Translations under genes and position numbers: made by a program
Shown here: positions 9,119 through 16,633 of the stretch, piece by piece
Numbering within the stretch: position 1 is the first letter of the stretch
Layout of the letters: each line of letters begins with the position of its first letter
Notes under the pieces: model-generated
Database searches by the model: none
What the model was told of the DNA's origin: nothing
Seen by the model: the letters and a program-made list of their open reading frames with translations, nothing else
Assembly: GCF_012927125.1 (NCBI RefSeq)
Contig: NZ_JABBFZ010000005.1
Span: forward strand, 124,001 to 188,000
Source of the DNA: Paraburkholderia antibiotica
Lineage (GTDB): Bacteria > Pseudomonadota > Gammaproteobacteria > Burkholderiales > Burkholderiaceae
Reading direction: 5' to 3'
Length of the DNA: 64,000 nt

Positions 9119-11935
9119 ATGGCTGTAATCACAGGAAAAGAAGCATTTTGGGGTAACGTTAGCCTGTCGGCGACGGTAGTCCAGTACATCAATGACAGTC
9201 CGACACTGGTAAAGCAGCTCCTGCAATATCAGAGCGATTACGACAATCACCTCATTGAGGAGTTCAAGATAAGCGACGGAGGTGGAACCGAATTCGTACC
9301 GTCTGGGGTTCAGCTCGCGTCTAACTACGCCACATGGACGCCCGAAATGCTCGTGGGAGAACTTGCTCACGAGATCGGTCATTTTGTCAATCAGGCGAAC
9401 GATGCTGCTTTTACAAACAAATACGATGTTTCGCCTAATGATCAAAATGCATATTCCATTGATGCGATGCTTGGGCTGCATAAGGAAGGCGAGGCCGTTT
9501 ATAATAACTATACCGTGCAGCAGGAAATAGCAGCAGCAACCGGCGGACAGGTGAAAATCTATCTCGCTGGGGCCCTCAATGTCGATGGAACCAGCACGGG
9601 CCTTCAACAACTGCTCGATTCCCAGCATAACTACGACCAAGCCCAGGGGTATACCTCGGCCCAGGACATGAACCTGATGGTTGAACAGGCTATGGGCGTT
9701 TATGCGCTTTTGCCTGGAAGCGCCAACGGTTTGCCTTATTACGATTACTACGGTGGGGTGAACGGAGCAAAAGCGCCCGCTCAGGCTCCAGAGTTGGCCG
9801 GCGTGACTTTCACCGATCCTGCTGCCACCGGCGATTTTTCGACGGAAAAGGAAGTGTTTACCTCGGGGGATGCGCAGACGCTGAACTTCGACGATGGGGT
9901 AGTCAGTTCTTCGATTCTTAACGATCAATTCGGTAATGTCATTTCGCAAACCGTCTACTCCCATAGCGCTGATGGTAGCTATATTGCGAATATCTATGAC
10001 GGTAATGGAAATCTGACCGGGCAGGATCAGTTTTATTCTGACGGTTCCGAAGTCGCCTACCAGCTTCTGGCAGACGGCACGCAGGATGCGACGGTCTATA
10101 ACACCGCTGGCCAGCAGACGGAAAACGCAACATTTGGCATTGACGGCCAGAAGACGCAGGACACCTTCTACGATGCAACCACCGGTCAGGAGACTCAACA
10201 TGCGACGTTCGGCAATGACGGCCAACTGACGCAGAACACTTTCTATGACGCGGACAGCGGTCGAATGACCGAACAGGACGACTACAACGCAGATGGTAGC
10301 GCCGTTGCTCACGTGTTAAACGCAGACGGCACGCAGAACTCCGTTGCGTTTAACGCGGCAGGTCAGGAAACCGAGAATGTGACGTTTGACACTAACGGCC
10401 AGAAGACGCAAGACACCTTCTACGATGCAGCCACGGGTCAAGAAACCCAAAATGCAACGTTTGACTCCAACGGCCAGCTGACGCAGAACACTTTCTATGA
10501 CGCGGGCAGTGGTCGAATGACCGAACAGGACGACTACAACGCAGATGGTAGCGCCGTTGCTCACGTGTTGAACGAGGACGGCACACAGAACTCCGTTGTG
10601 TTTAACGCAGCGGGCCAGGAAACGGAAAATGTGTCGTTTGGTACCGACGGCCAGAAGATGCAGGACACCTTCTACGATCCAGCCACGGGTCAGGAAACCG
10701 AAAATGCGACATTTGGCATTGACGGTCAGAAGACGCAGGACTCTTTCTATGACGCGGGCAGCGGTCGAATGACCGAGCAGGACGACTACAACGCGGACGG
10801 TAGCGCCGTTGCCCATTTGTTGAACGAGGACGGCACGCAGAACTCTGTCGTGTTTAACGCAGCGGGTCAGGAGACGGAAAATGCGACGTTTGGCGCTAAC
10901 GGCCAGATGACGCAGAACACTTTCTATGACGCGGGCAGCGGTCGAATGACCGAACAGGACGACTACAACGCGGATGGTAGCGCCGTTGCTCACGTGTTGA
11001 ATTCGGACGGCACACAGAACTCTGTTGTGTTTAACGCTGCGGGTCAGGAAACGGAAAATGTGTCGTTTGGCAGTGACGGCCAGAAGACGCAGGACACCTT
11101 CTATGACGCAGCCACGGGTCGGGAGACGGAGACCGCGACGTTTAGCGGCGACGGTCACCTGACGCAGAACACCTTCTATGACGCGGGCAGCGGTCGAATG
11201 ACCGAACAGGATGACTACAACACAGATGGCAGTGGTGTTGCGCACATCTTCAACCCGAATGGTACTCAGACCGCTGCGGTGTTCGATCCGAGTGGTCACG
11301 TTTCCGAGTATGCAACCTTCGGCGCCAATGGCCAGAAGACGCAGGACATCTTCTATGATCCAGGTACTGGCCGGGAACTGCAGGAGAACGACTTCAACGC
11401 GGATGGCAGTGCCGTTGCGCACGTCTTCAACCCCGACGGCTCGCAGACCGCTACGGTCTATAACGCCGCCGGTCAGGAGACGGAATACGCGATTTTCAAT
11501 GGTGGGGGTCAGAAAACTGACGACTATTTCTTTGACGGCGCGACCGGTCGTGAAACGCAATACAACCAGTACAACAGCGATGGCAGCATGACGTCTTACC
11601 AGTTCAATGCCGACAATTCGCAGGACGCCATTATCTTCAATGGCAACGGTCAGGAACTGGAGTATGACTCGTATAACGCCAATGGTCAGCTGACAGGCTT
11701 TACCCAGTTCACCTATGGTGCAGGGGGAGGCTATAACGCAGTGGCATACGGTCCGACTGGCTATGAGACGGGCTGGTCGGATTTCAGCGACTCCGGCGGA
11801 CTCGTTTCGTCAGGCGGTAATGATTACGGTTTCACGCTAAGTGATGACTATGAGAGCGGAAGCGATCTGACGTATCAGTCGGCATTTGAGTCGGCATTTG
11901 ATGACTATATGGGATCAGGTGCTTTCAGCTTCTAG
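9119..11935 (+). CDS. Putative type I-secreted zinc metallopeptidase with long tandem repeats
   Basis: About 938 residues, no signal peptide, directly after the exporter and lipoprotein genes. Residues 1-200 form a distinct domain with AHEIGHF (H84-E85-x-x-H88), a zincin motif, and a KEGEAVYNNY segment (E123/E125) that could supply a third zinc ligand. The serralysin motif HExxHxxGxxH is absent. From about residue 297 to 870 the protein is built of DG/NG-containing repeats such as GRMTEQDDYNADGSAVAH, in units of 84 or 59 residues. No RTX nonapeptides (GGxGxDxxx) are seen. The extreme C-terminus is acidic and ends in aromatics (GAFSF), compatible with an uncleaved type I secretion signal. ATG 9119 with GGAAG at 9109-9113 is preferred over ATG 9107, which overlaps the preceding gene. 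Confidence 0.75.
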   Translation: MAVITGKEAFWGNVSLSATVVQYINDSPTLVKQLLQYQSDYDNHLIEEFKISDGGGTEFVPSGVQLASNYATWTPEMLVGELAHEIGHFVNQANDAAFTNKYDVSPNDQNAYSIDAMLGLHKEGEAVYNNYTVQQEIAAATGGQVKIYLAGALNVDGTSTGLQQLLDSQHNYDQAQGYTSAQDMNLMVEQAMGVYALLPGSANGLPYYDYYGGVNGAKAPAQAPELAGVTFTDPAATGDFSTEKEVFTSGDAQTLNFDDGVVSSSILNDQFGNVISQTVYSHSADGSYIANIYDGNGNLTGQDQFYSDGSEVAYQLLADGTQDATVYNTAGQQTENATFGIDGQKTQDTFYDATTGQETQHATFGNDGQLTQNTFYDADSGRMTEQDDYNADGSAVAHVLNADGTQNSVAFNAAGQETENVTFDTNGQKTQDTFYDAATGQETQNATFDSNGQLTQNTFYDAGSGRMTEQDDYNADGSAVAHVLNEDGTQNSVVFNAAGQETENVSFGTDGQKMQDTFYDPATGQETENATFGIDGQKTQDSFYDAGSGRMTEQDDYNADGSAVAHLLNEDGTQNSVVFNAAGQETENATFGANGQMTQNTFYDAGSGRMTEQDDYNADGSAVAHVLNSDGTQNSVVFNAAGQETENVSFGSDGQKTQDTFYDAATGRETETATFSGDGHLTQNTFYDAGSGRMTEQDDYNTDGSGVAHIFNPNGTQTAAVFDPSGHVSEYATFGANGQKTQDIFYDPGTGRELQENDFNADGSAVAHVFNPDGSQTATVYNAAGQETEYAIFNGGGQKTDDYFFDGATGRETQYNQYNSDGSMTSYQFNADNSQDAIIFNGNGQELEYDSYNANGQLTGFTQFTYGAGGGYNAVAYGPTGYETGWSDFSDSGGLVSSGGNDYGFTLSDDYESGSDLTYQSAFESAFDDYMGSGAFSF
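10007..11722 (+). repeat. Tandem coding repeats of 252 bp and 177 bp
   Basis: Unit starts (the GR-M-T or equivalent codons) lie at 10007, 10259, 10511, 10763, 10940, 11192, 11369 and 11546. Spacings are exactly 252, 252, 252, 177, 252, 177 and 177 bases, so long units equal short units plus a 75-base (25-codon) module. The central units from 10259 to 11192 are nearly identical, while the flanking ones are diverged, as expected for expansion and contraction by recombination from the middle. Confidence 0.85.
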
Positions 11936-11987
11936 CCGTCGCAAATAAAACGACAGTTATGGCACCGCCGCTGTAGCTGATCAACAT

Positions 11988-12015
11988 ACGCCGCGCTAAA
12001 GAGCGCGGCGTTCTT
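11988..12015 (+). terminator. Rho-independent terminator after the secretion cassette
   Basis: Perfect 10-bp stem ACGCCGCGCT (11988-11997) and AGCGCGGCGT (12002-12011) with an AAAG loop, followed by TCTT. It lies about 50 bases after the stop of the repeat protein and would end the cassette transcript. Confidence 0.8.
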
Positions 12016-12105
12016 GACATGTATTAGTCTGGATGCCATAGCACCATCGTCCCTGATGTTGGCACCCACTGCCTACGCCTGAACCGCGCATCGAAATCGC
12101 ACCCA

Positions 12106-12175
12106 CATCAATGACTTAGCTGGCCTGTGAGAAGGTTGTCCACAGCCTTGCCAACATTTTACGTGGACAAGTTTC
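12106..12175 (+). repeat. Dispersed hairpin repeat, copy B2
   Basis: This B-type copy contains ACATCAATGACTTAGCTGG, GCCTGTGAGAAGG, then GTTGTCCACA (12135-12144) and CGTGGACAAG (12162-12171), with 8-bp matching arms TTGTCCAC and GTGGACAA. It shares the spacer CTTGCCAACATTTTA with B1. It lies against the 3' end of the GntR gene at the right border of the secretion cassette. Confidence 0.75.
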
Positions 12176-12179
12176 CGGC

Positions 12180-12911
12180 TTAAGTCTTCAATTCCGTCGT
12201 TACGACGGACTCCTGCGATTGCACCTGCAACACCGCATCGCGCTTGTCGAGCAGATGCTGGCGCAGGATCGCGCTGAGCTTTTTGCCGTCGCGCGCTTCG
12301 AGCGCCTTCAGCATTTCGTCGTGGTCGTGAATCGCGCGGTCCCACTTCGGCGTCTGGTAGTTCGAGCGAAAACGCAGCGCCTGCAGACGCCGGTTCACCG
12401 ACACATAGGTCTGCCGCAGCGCCGAATTTCGCGCGGCTTCGTTGATCTTGTCGTGGATCGCCTGGTTGCGGCTGTAGTAGCCGGGCAGATCGTTCTGCGC
12501 ACGGCACGCGAGCATCGCGTAATGCAGCGCCTTGATCTCGGCGAGTTCGGCGGCCGTCATCCGCTCGGCGGCCAGCTCGCCGGAAAACGCTTCGAGGCCG
12601 CTCATCAGTTCGAACGTCTCGCGCAATTCGGCTTCCGTCATCTTCGATACCGACGCGCCGCGGTTCGGCGAAATCTCGATCAGCCCTTCGGCGGCCAGCA
12701 CCTTCAGCGCCTCGCGCAGCGGCGTGCGCGAAATGCCGAGCGTCTCGCACAGCTCGCGCTCGTTCAGTTTCTTGCCTGGCTCCAGCACCCCTTCGACGAT
12801 GAAGCGGCGGATGTGCTCCACCACCGTGTCGTGAAGGCGCTGACGCTCGACCTTCGGCATCAGCGGGGCTGCGGCCGCAGCCGCAGCCGCATCGAAATCC
12901 GAATTTTGCAT
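12180..12911 (-). CDS. GntR-family regulator, FadR (FCD) subfamily
   Basis: A 243-residue transcription factor. An N-terminal winged helix (about residues 22-90) holds the family pattern LNERELCETLGISRTPLREALKVL with the wing GLIEISPNRGASV. A helical FCD ligand domain follows (about 95-225), with the metal-binding-type residues in NQAIHDKI and IHDHDEML. Residues 8-15 are an alanine run. It is divergent from the aminotransferase gene at 13083 and most likely controls that operon, with a carboxylic acid as effector. The start is the ATG at 12909-12911. Confidence 0.9.
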   Translation of the reverse strand: MQNSDFDAAAAAAAAPLMPKVERQRLHDTVVEHIRRFIVEGVLEPGKKLNERELCETLGISRTPLREALKVLAAEGLIEISPNRGASVSKMTEAELRETFELMSGLEAFSGELAAERMTAAELAEIKALHYAMLACRAQNDLPGYYSRNQAIHDKINEAARNSALRQTYVSVNRRLQALRFRSNYQTPKWDRAIHDHDEMLKALEARDGKKLSAILRQHLLDKRDAVLQVQSQESVVTTELKT

Positions 12912-13019
12912 ACAAAAACCCTCGGCGTTACATGATGTGGGATTTTATCGGAACACCCGGCATTAGTTAATCGCCCGACAAACACGGGTAAACACGGGCC
13001 CGAGCGACCGAATTTGACC

Positions 13020-13069
13020 TTGGGATTGTCAAACTTCGTCTGATATAGTTTTTTGAATGCAAAATTCAA
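13020..13069 (+). promoter_or_regulatory. Candidate promoter and operator of the aminotransferase operon
   Basis: TTGGGA (13020-13025) and TATAGT (13044-13049) are spaced 18 bases apart like a sigma-70 promoter. Just downstream lies the inverted repeat TTGAAT-GCAAA-ATTCAA (13053-13069), a plausible GntR operator overlapping the transcription start. Assigned by eye. Confidence 0.35.
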
Positions 13070-13082
13070 TTGGAGGCGTTCC

Positions 13083-14303
13083 ATGCTGAAGCTCGATTTC
13101 CATCCCGCCGGCCGTCACTTCCTGCAGATCCCCGGTCCGAGTCCGGTGCCCGACCGGATCCTCCGCGCGATGAGCTATCCGACCATCGATCACCGTGGCC
13201 CCGAGTTCGGCGAACTCGGCCTCGCGGTGCTCGACGGCATCAAGAAGATCTTCAAGACGCAGCAGCCGGTTGTGATCTATCCGGCCTCGGGGACCGGCGC
13301 GTGGGAAGCGGCGCTGTCGAACACGCTGAGCCCGGGCGACCAGGTGCTGATGTTCGAGACCGGCCACTTCGCGACGCTGTGGAAAAAGATGGCCGAGAAG
13401 CTCGGTCTGAAGCCGGAGTTTCTCGGTCTGCCCGGTGTCGAGGGCTGGCGGCGCGGGGTGCAGCCGCAGATGATCGAGGAGCGTCTGCGCGCCGACACGC
13501 AGCACGCGATCAAGGCGGTCTGCGTCGTGCACAACGAAACCTCGACCGGCGTCACCTCCGACATCGCCGCCGTGCGTCGCGCGATCGACGCCGCCGGTCA
13601 TCCGGCGCTGCTGCTCGTCGACACGATTTCGGGTCTCGCGTGCGCCGATTATCGCCATGACGAATGGGGCGTCGATGTGACCGTGTCGGGCTCGCAAAAG
13701 GGCTTGATGCTGCCGCCCGGCATCAGCTTCAACGCACTCTCGCCGAAGGCGCTAGCCGCGAACCAGCACGCGAAGCTGCCGCGCAGCTTCTGGGACTGGG
13801 CGGAAATCGTCGAGATGAACAAGACCGGCTACTGGCCGTACACGCCGAACACGAACCTGCTGTACGGGCTGCACGAAGCGATCGAGATGATTCTCGGCGA
13901 AGGGCTCGACAACGTGTTCGCGCGTCACGAGCGGCTCGCCGAAGCGACGCGTCGCGCGGTGCGGGCGTGGGGGCTCGAGATCCAGTGCGCCGATCCCGCT
14001 GTCTATAGCCCGGTGCTGACCGGTGTGATGATGCCCGACGGCGTCGATGCCGACGCGGTGCGCAAGCTGATCTACGAACGCTTCGACATGTCGCTCGGCA
14101 CCGGCCTCGGCAAGATGAAGGGCCGCATGTTCCGCATCGGCCATCTCGGCGATTGCAACGATCTGATGCTGCTCGCGACGCTCGCCGGCTGCGAAATGGG
14201 CCTGCGGCTTGCTGGCGTGGCGTTGAAGGACAGCGGCATGCCGGCCGCGATGGAATGGTTGAGTCACGCGCCGACGACGGCGGGGTTGAAGGCGGCGGCC
14301 TGA
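13083..14303 (+). CDS. Class V PLP aminotransferase, serine/alanine-glyoxylate aminotransferase-like
   Basis: A 406-residue cytosolic enzyme of the class V fold. The Schiff-base lysine is in VSGSQKGLMLPPG (Lys206), preceded by the cofactor-binding aspartate in LLVDTISG (Asp180). The N-terminal LQIPGPSPVPDRILRAM and the glycine-rich PASGTGAWEAAL (about 67-78) are characteristic of serine-glyoxylate and alanine-glyoxylate aminotransferases. It would transfer an amino group to glyoxylate or a related 2-oxo acid. The start at 13083 is supported by GGAGG at 13072-13076; an in-frame ATG at 13053 lies inside the putative operator. It is the first gene of a rightward cluster with an MFS importer, a hydratase-like protein and a large FAD/Fe-S enzyme. 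Confidence 0.85.
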   Translation: MLKLDFHPAGRHFLQIPGPSPVPDRILRAMSYPTIDHRGPEFGELGLAVLDGIKKIFKTQQPVVIYPASGTGAWEAALSNTLSPGDQVLMFETGHFATLWKKMAEKLGLKPEFLGLPGVEGWRRGVQPQMIEERLRADTQHAIKAVCVVHNETSTGVTSDIAAVRRAIDAAGHPALLLVDTISGLACADYRHDEWGVDVTVSGSQKGLMLPPGISFNALSPKALAANQHAKLPRSFWDWAEIVEMNKTGYWPYTPNTNLLYGLHEAIEMILGEGLDNVFARHERLAEATRRAVRAWGLEIQCADPAVYSPVLTGVMMPDGVDADAVRKLIYERFDMSLGTGLGKMKGRMFRIGHLGDCNDLMLLATLAGCEMGLRLAGVALKDSGMPAAMEWLSHAPTTAGLKAAA

Positions 14304-14536
14304 GCCCACGCATATCGAACACCGAGTACCGAACACCGAACACAGGAAGCGCCCCGCCGCCGACCGACTCGCAGCCGGCAATCCGCAGCATCAGCGAGCG
14401 CTGCCCTCATCGAACCGCGCATAGAACGCGGGCCTGAACAACATGCAATGCGTCCACGACGGCCCTCGCCGTCGACGGACGACGACGCAGCGCACCTCCT
14501 CGGTCGCGCCGTCGACACATGCCATGGAGAGAGACG

Positions 14537-15823
14537 ATGAAGCGGTTTCGTTTGACCAGTGCGACCAGTATCGTTCTAGTGATGCTCTGCATCATGTACT
14601 TCATCACCTACCTCGACCGCGTGAACGTCAGCACCGCGGCCGCGGGTTTCGGCAAGGAATTCAATCTCACGCATACGCAGGTCGGCCTCGTGTTCTCGGC
14701 CTTCGCGTATCCGTACCTGCTGTTTCAGGTGATCGGCGGCTGGGTCAGCGACCGCTTCGGCGCGAAGCGCACGCTGCTGTTCTGCGGCGCGATCTGGGGT
14801 CTCGCGACGGTGTTCACGGGGCTCGCGGGCGGTCTCGCGTCGCTGCTCGCCGCGCGTCTCGTGCTCGGTTTCGGCGAAGGCGCGACCTTCCCCGCCGCGA
14901 CTTCGGCGATGTCGCGCTGGGTCGCGAAAGAGCGGCGCGGCTTCGCGCAGGGCATCACGCACGCGGCGTCGCGGGTCGGCAATGCGATTGCGCCCGCGCT
15001 GATCGTGATCGTGATGGCGACGTGGGGCTGGCGCGAATCGTTCTATATCTGCGGCGCGCTGAGTCTGTTGTGGGTCATCGGATGGGCGCTCACGTTCACC
15101 GAGCATCCGAAAGACCATCCGCGCATCACGCCTGAAGAACTCGCGGTGTTGCCCACGCCGAAGCCGAAACTGAGCGGTCTGCCGTGGGGCAAGCTGTTTC
15201 GCCGGATGACGCCGGTCACGATCGTCTACTTCTGCTATGGCTGGACGCTGTGGCTGTTTCTCAGCTGGATTCCGCTGTACTTCCTGCACAACCATCATCT
15301 GCAATTGCAGAAGTCGGCGATCTTCGCGTCGGTCGTGTTCTTCGCCGGCGTGATCGGCGATACGCTCGGCGGCCTCGTCACCGACGCGATTTTCAAGCGC
15401 ACCGGCAGCCTCAAACGCGCGCGTAGCTGGATGGTCTCGGTGTGCATGCTGTTCTGCCTGCTGTCGCTGATTCCGCTGATGTTCACGCACAACCTGTATC
15501 TGTCGATCGCCTGTCTCGCGTCGGGCTTCTTCTTCGCCGAGATGACGATCGGCCCGATGTGGGCGATTCCGATGGACATCGCGCCGGAATTCTCCGGCAC
15601 CGCGAGCGGCATGATGAACACCGGCTCGGCACTCGCCGCGATCATCTCGCCGGTGATGGGCGGCTTTCTGATCGACCGCTTCGGCAACTGGGATTTGCCG
15701 TTCCTCGGCAGCATGCTGCTGATGGGCATCGGCGTGGTGCTCGCGTTTCGCATGCAGCCGGAAAGCCGCTTCGAACTCAGCGCGTCGGAAAAGGCGCACG
15801 TGTCCACCCGCATGGGCGTATGA
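14537..15823 (+). CDS. MFS transporter, ACS family (sugar-acid/organic-anion importer)
   Basis: 428 residues, 12 predicted helices. The first helix has TYLDRVNVSTAA and the second AFAYPYLLFQVIGGWVSDRFG, typical of the glucarate/galactonate/tartrate group. It probably brings in the hydroxy acid that the surrounding enzymes degrade. ATG 14537 is chosen because GGAGAGAG lies at 14526-14533; the in-frame ATG at 14519 has no such site. Its stop overlaps the next start (ATGA at 15820-15823). Confidence 0.9.
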   Translation: MKRFRLTSATSIVLVMLCIMYFITYLDRVNVSTAAAGFGKEFNLTHTQVGLVFSAFAYPYLLFQVIGGWVSDRFGAKRTLLFCGAIWGLATVFTGLAGGLASLLAARLVLGFGEGATFPAATSAMSRWVAKERRGFAQGITHAASRVGNAIAPALIVIVMATWGWRESFYICGALSLLWVIGWALTFTEHPKDHPRITPEELAVLPTPKPKLSGLPWGKLFRRMTPVTIVYFCYGWTLWLFLSWIPLYFLHNHHLQLQKSAIFASVVFFAGVIGDTLGGLVTDAIFKRTGSLKRARSWMVSVCMLFCLLSLIPLMFTHNLYLSIACLASGFFFAEMTIGPMWAIPMDIAPEFSGTASGMMNTGSALAAIISPVMGGFLIDRFGNWDLPFLGSMLLMGIGVVLAFRMQPESRFELSASEKAHVSTRMGV

Positions 15824-16587
15824 GCATGACTGACTCCAATATTTCGTCGCTGAGCCGGCGTCTCGCCGATGCGCGTCAGCGCCGCGCCACGCTCGATACC
15901 TTGCCGCCCGCGCTAATGCCAACCGATGCCGATGCCGCCTATGCGATCCAGCACGAGATCCTGAGCGCGTGCGGCGCGCGCATCGGCGGCTGGAAGATCG
16001 GCGCGAAATCCGCGAGCGGACCGATCCAGGGCGCGCCGTTACCCGCCGGCGATCTGCATGCGAGCGGTGCGAAGCTGTCGCGCGAAGGCTTGGCGCCGCT
16101 CGGCCTCGAACTCGAAGTCGCGTTCCGTTTCGGCCGACGCTTCGAGCCGGCGGCGACGCCCTACCGCGACGATGAAGTACTGGCTGGCATCGGCTCGATC
16201 GGCGCGACCATCGAGATCGTCGCGAGTCGCTACGCCGCGTGGCCCGACGTCGACAAGCTCGCGCAACTCGCGGACCTGCAGAATCACGGCGCGTTGGTGG
16301 TCGGAGAATTCACGCCGTATCGCGAGGACTTTGCGTTCGTCGCGCCGTCGTTGCGTTTCGAGTTCGACGGCCGCAGCGTCGTCGAAGCGCCGCCCGCGAA
16401 TCCGGCCGGCGATCCGCGCAGGCTGCTGACGTGGCTCGTCAATCACGCGAGCGCGCGCGGCATCGCGGTGACGCCGGAGATGGTCGTCACCGCCGGTTCG
16501 TACACCGGCATGTTTTTTCCGCGCGACGCGGGCACGGCCAGCGGGCATATCGAAGGGCTCGCGCCGGTCAGTGTGACGTTGTACTAA
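15820..16587 (+). CDS. 2-keto-4-pentenoate hydratase/MhpD-like protein
   Basis: 255 residues of the hydratase/decarboxylase branch of the fumarylacetoacetase fold. Recognisable parts are AYAIQHEILSACGARIGGWKIG near residue 40-60, the acidic metal-binding stretch GLELEVAFRFG, and the C-terminal VVTAGSYTGMFFP. Such enzymes add water to 2-oxo-4-enoates with a divalent metal. The ATG at 15820 overlaps the preceding stop by four bases; ATG 15826 is an alternative. The exact substrate in this cluster is not evident. Confidence 0.8.
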   Translation: MSMTDSNISSLSRRLADARQRRATLDTLPPALMPTDADAAYAIQHEILSACGARIGGWKIGAKSASGPIQGAPLPAGDLHASGAKLSREGLAPLGLELEVAFRFGRRFEPAATPYRDDEVLAGIGSIGATIEIVASRYAAWPDVDKLAQLADLQNHGALVVGEFTPYREDFAFVAPSLRFEFDGRSVVEAPPANPAGDPRRLLTWLVNHASARGIAVTPEMVVTAGSYTGMFFPRDAGTASGHIEGLAPVSVTLY

Positions 16588-16633
16588 GAAAATCACGCCG
16601 CGCTATCGCGGCAGATCGCCATAGGCCGACGAT

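Noticed and set aside
10316..11560. 414-codon minus-strand open frame within the tandem repeats
   Set aside because: It is open only because the repeat unit is multiplied; its text repeats with the same period and has no start site or family motif.
9119..11935. Serralysin or RTX toxin
   Set aside because: No HExxHxxGxxH and no GGxGxDxxx nonapeptides were found; only the HExxH core and the gene order recall serralysins.
9119..11935. Rhs/YD-repeat toxin
   Set aside because: The repeats have DG/NG turns but lack the YD-repeat consensus, an Rhs core end motif and a variable C-terminal toxin tail.
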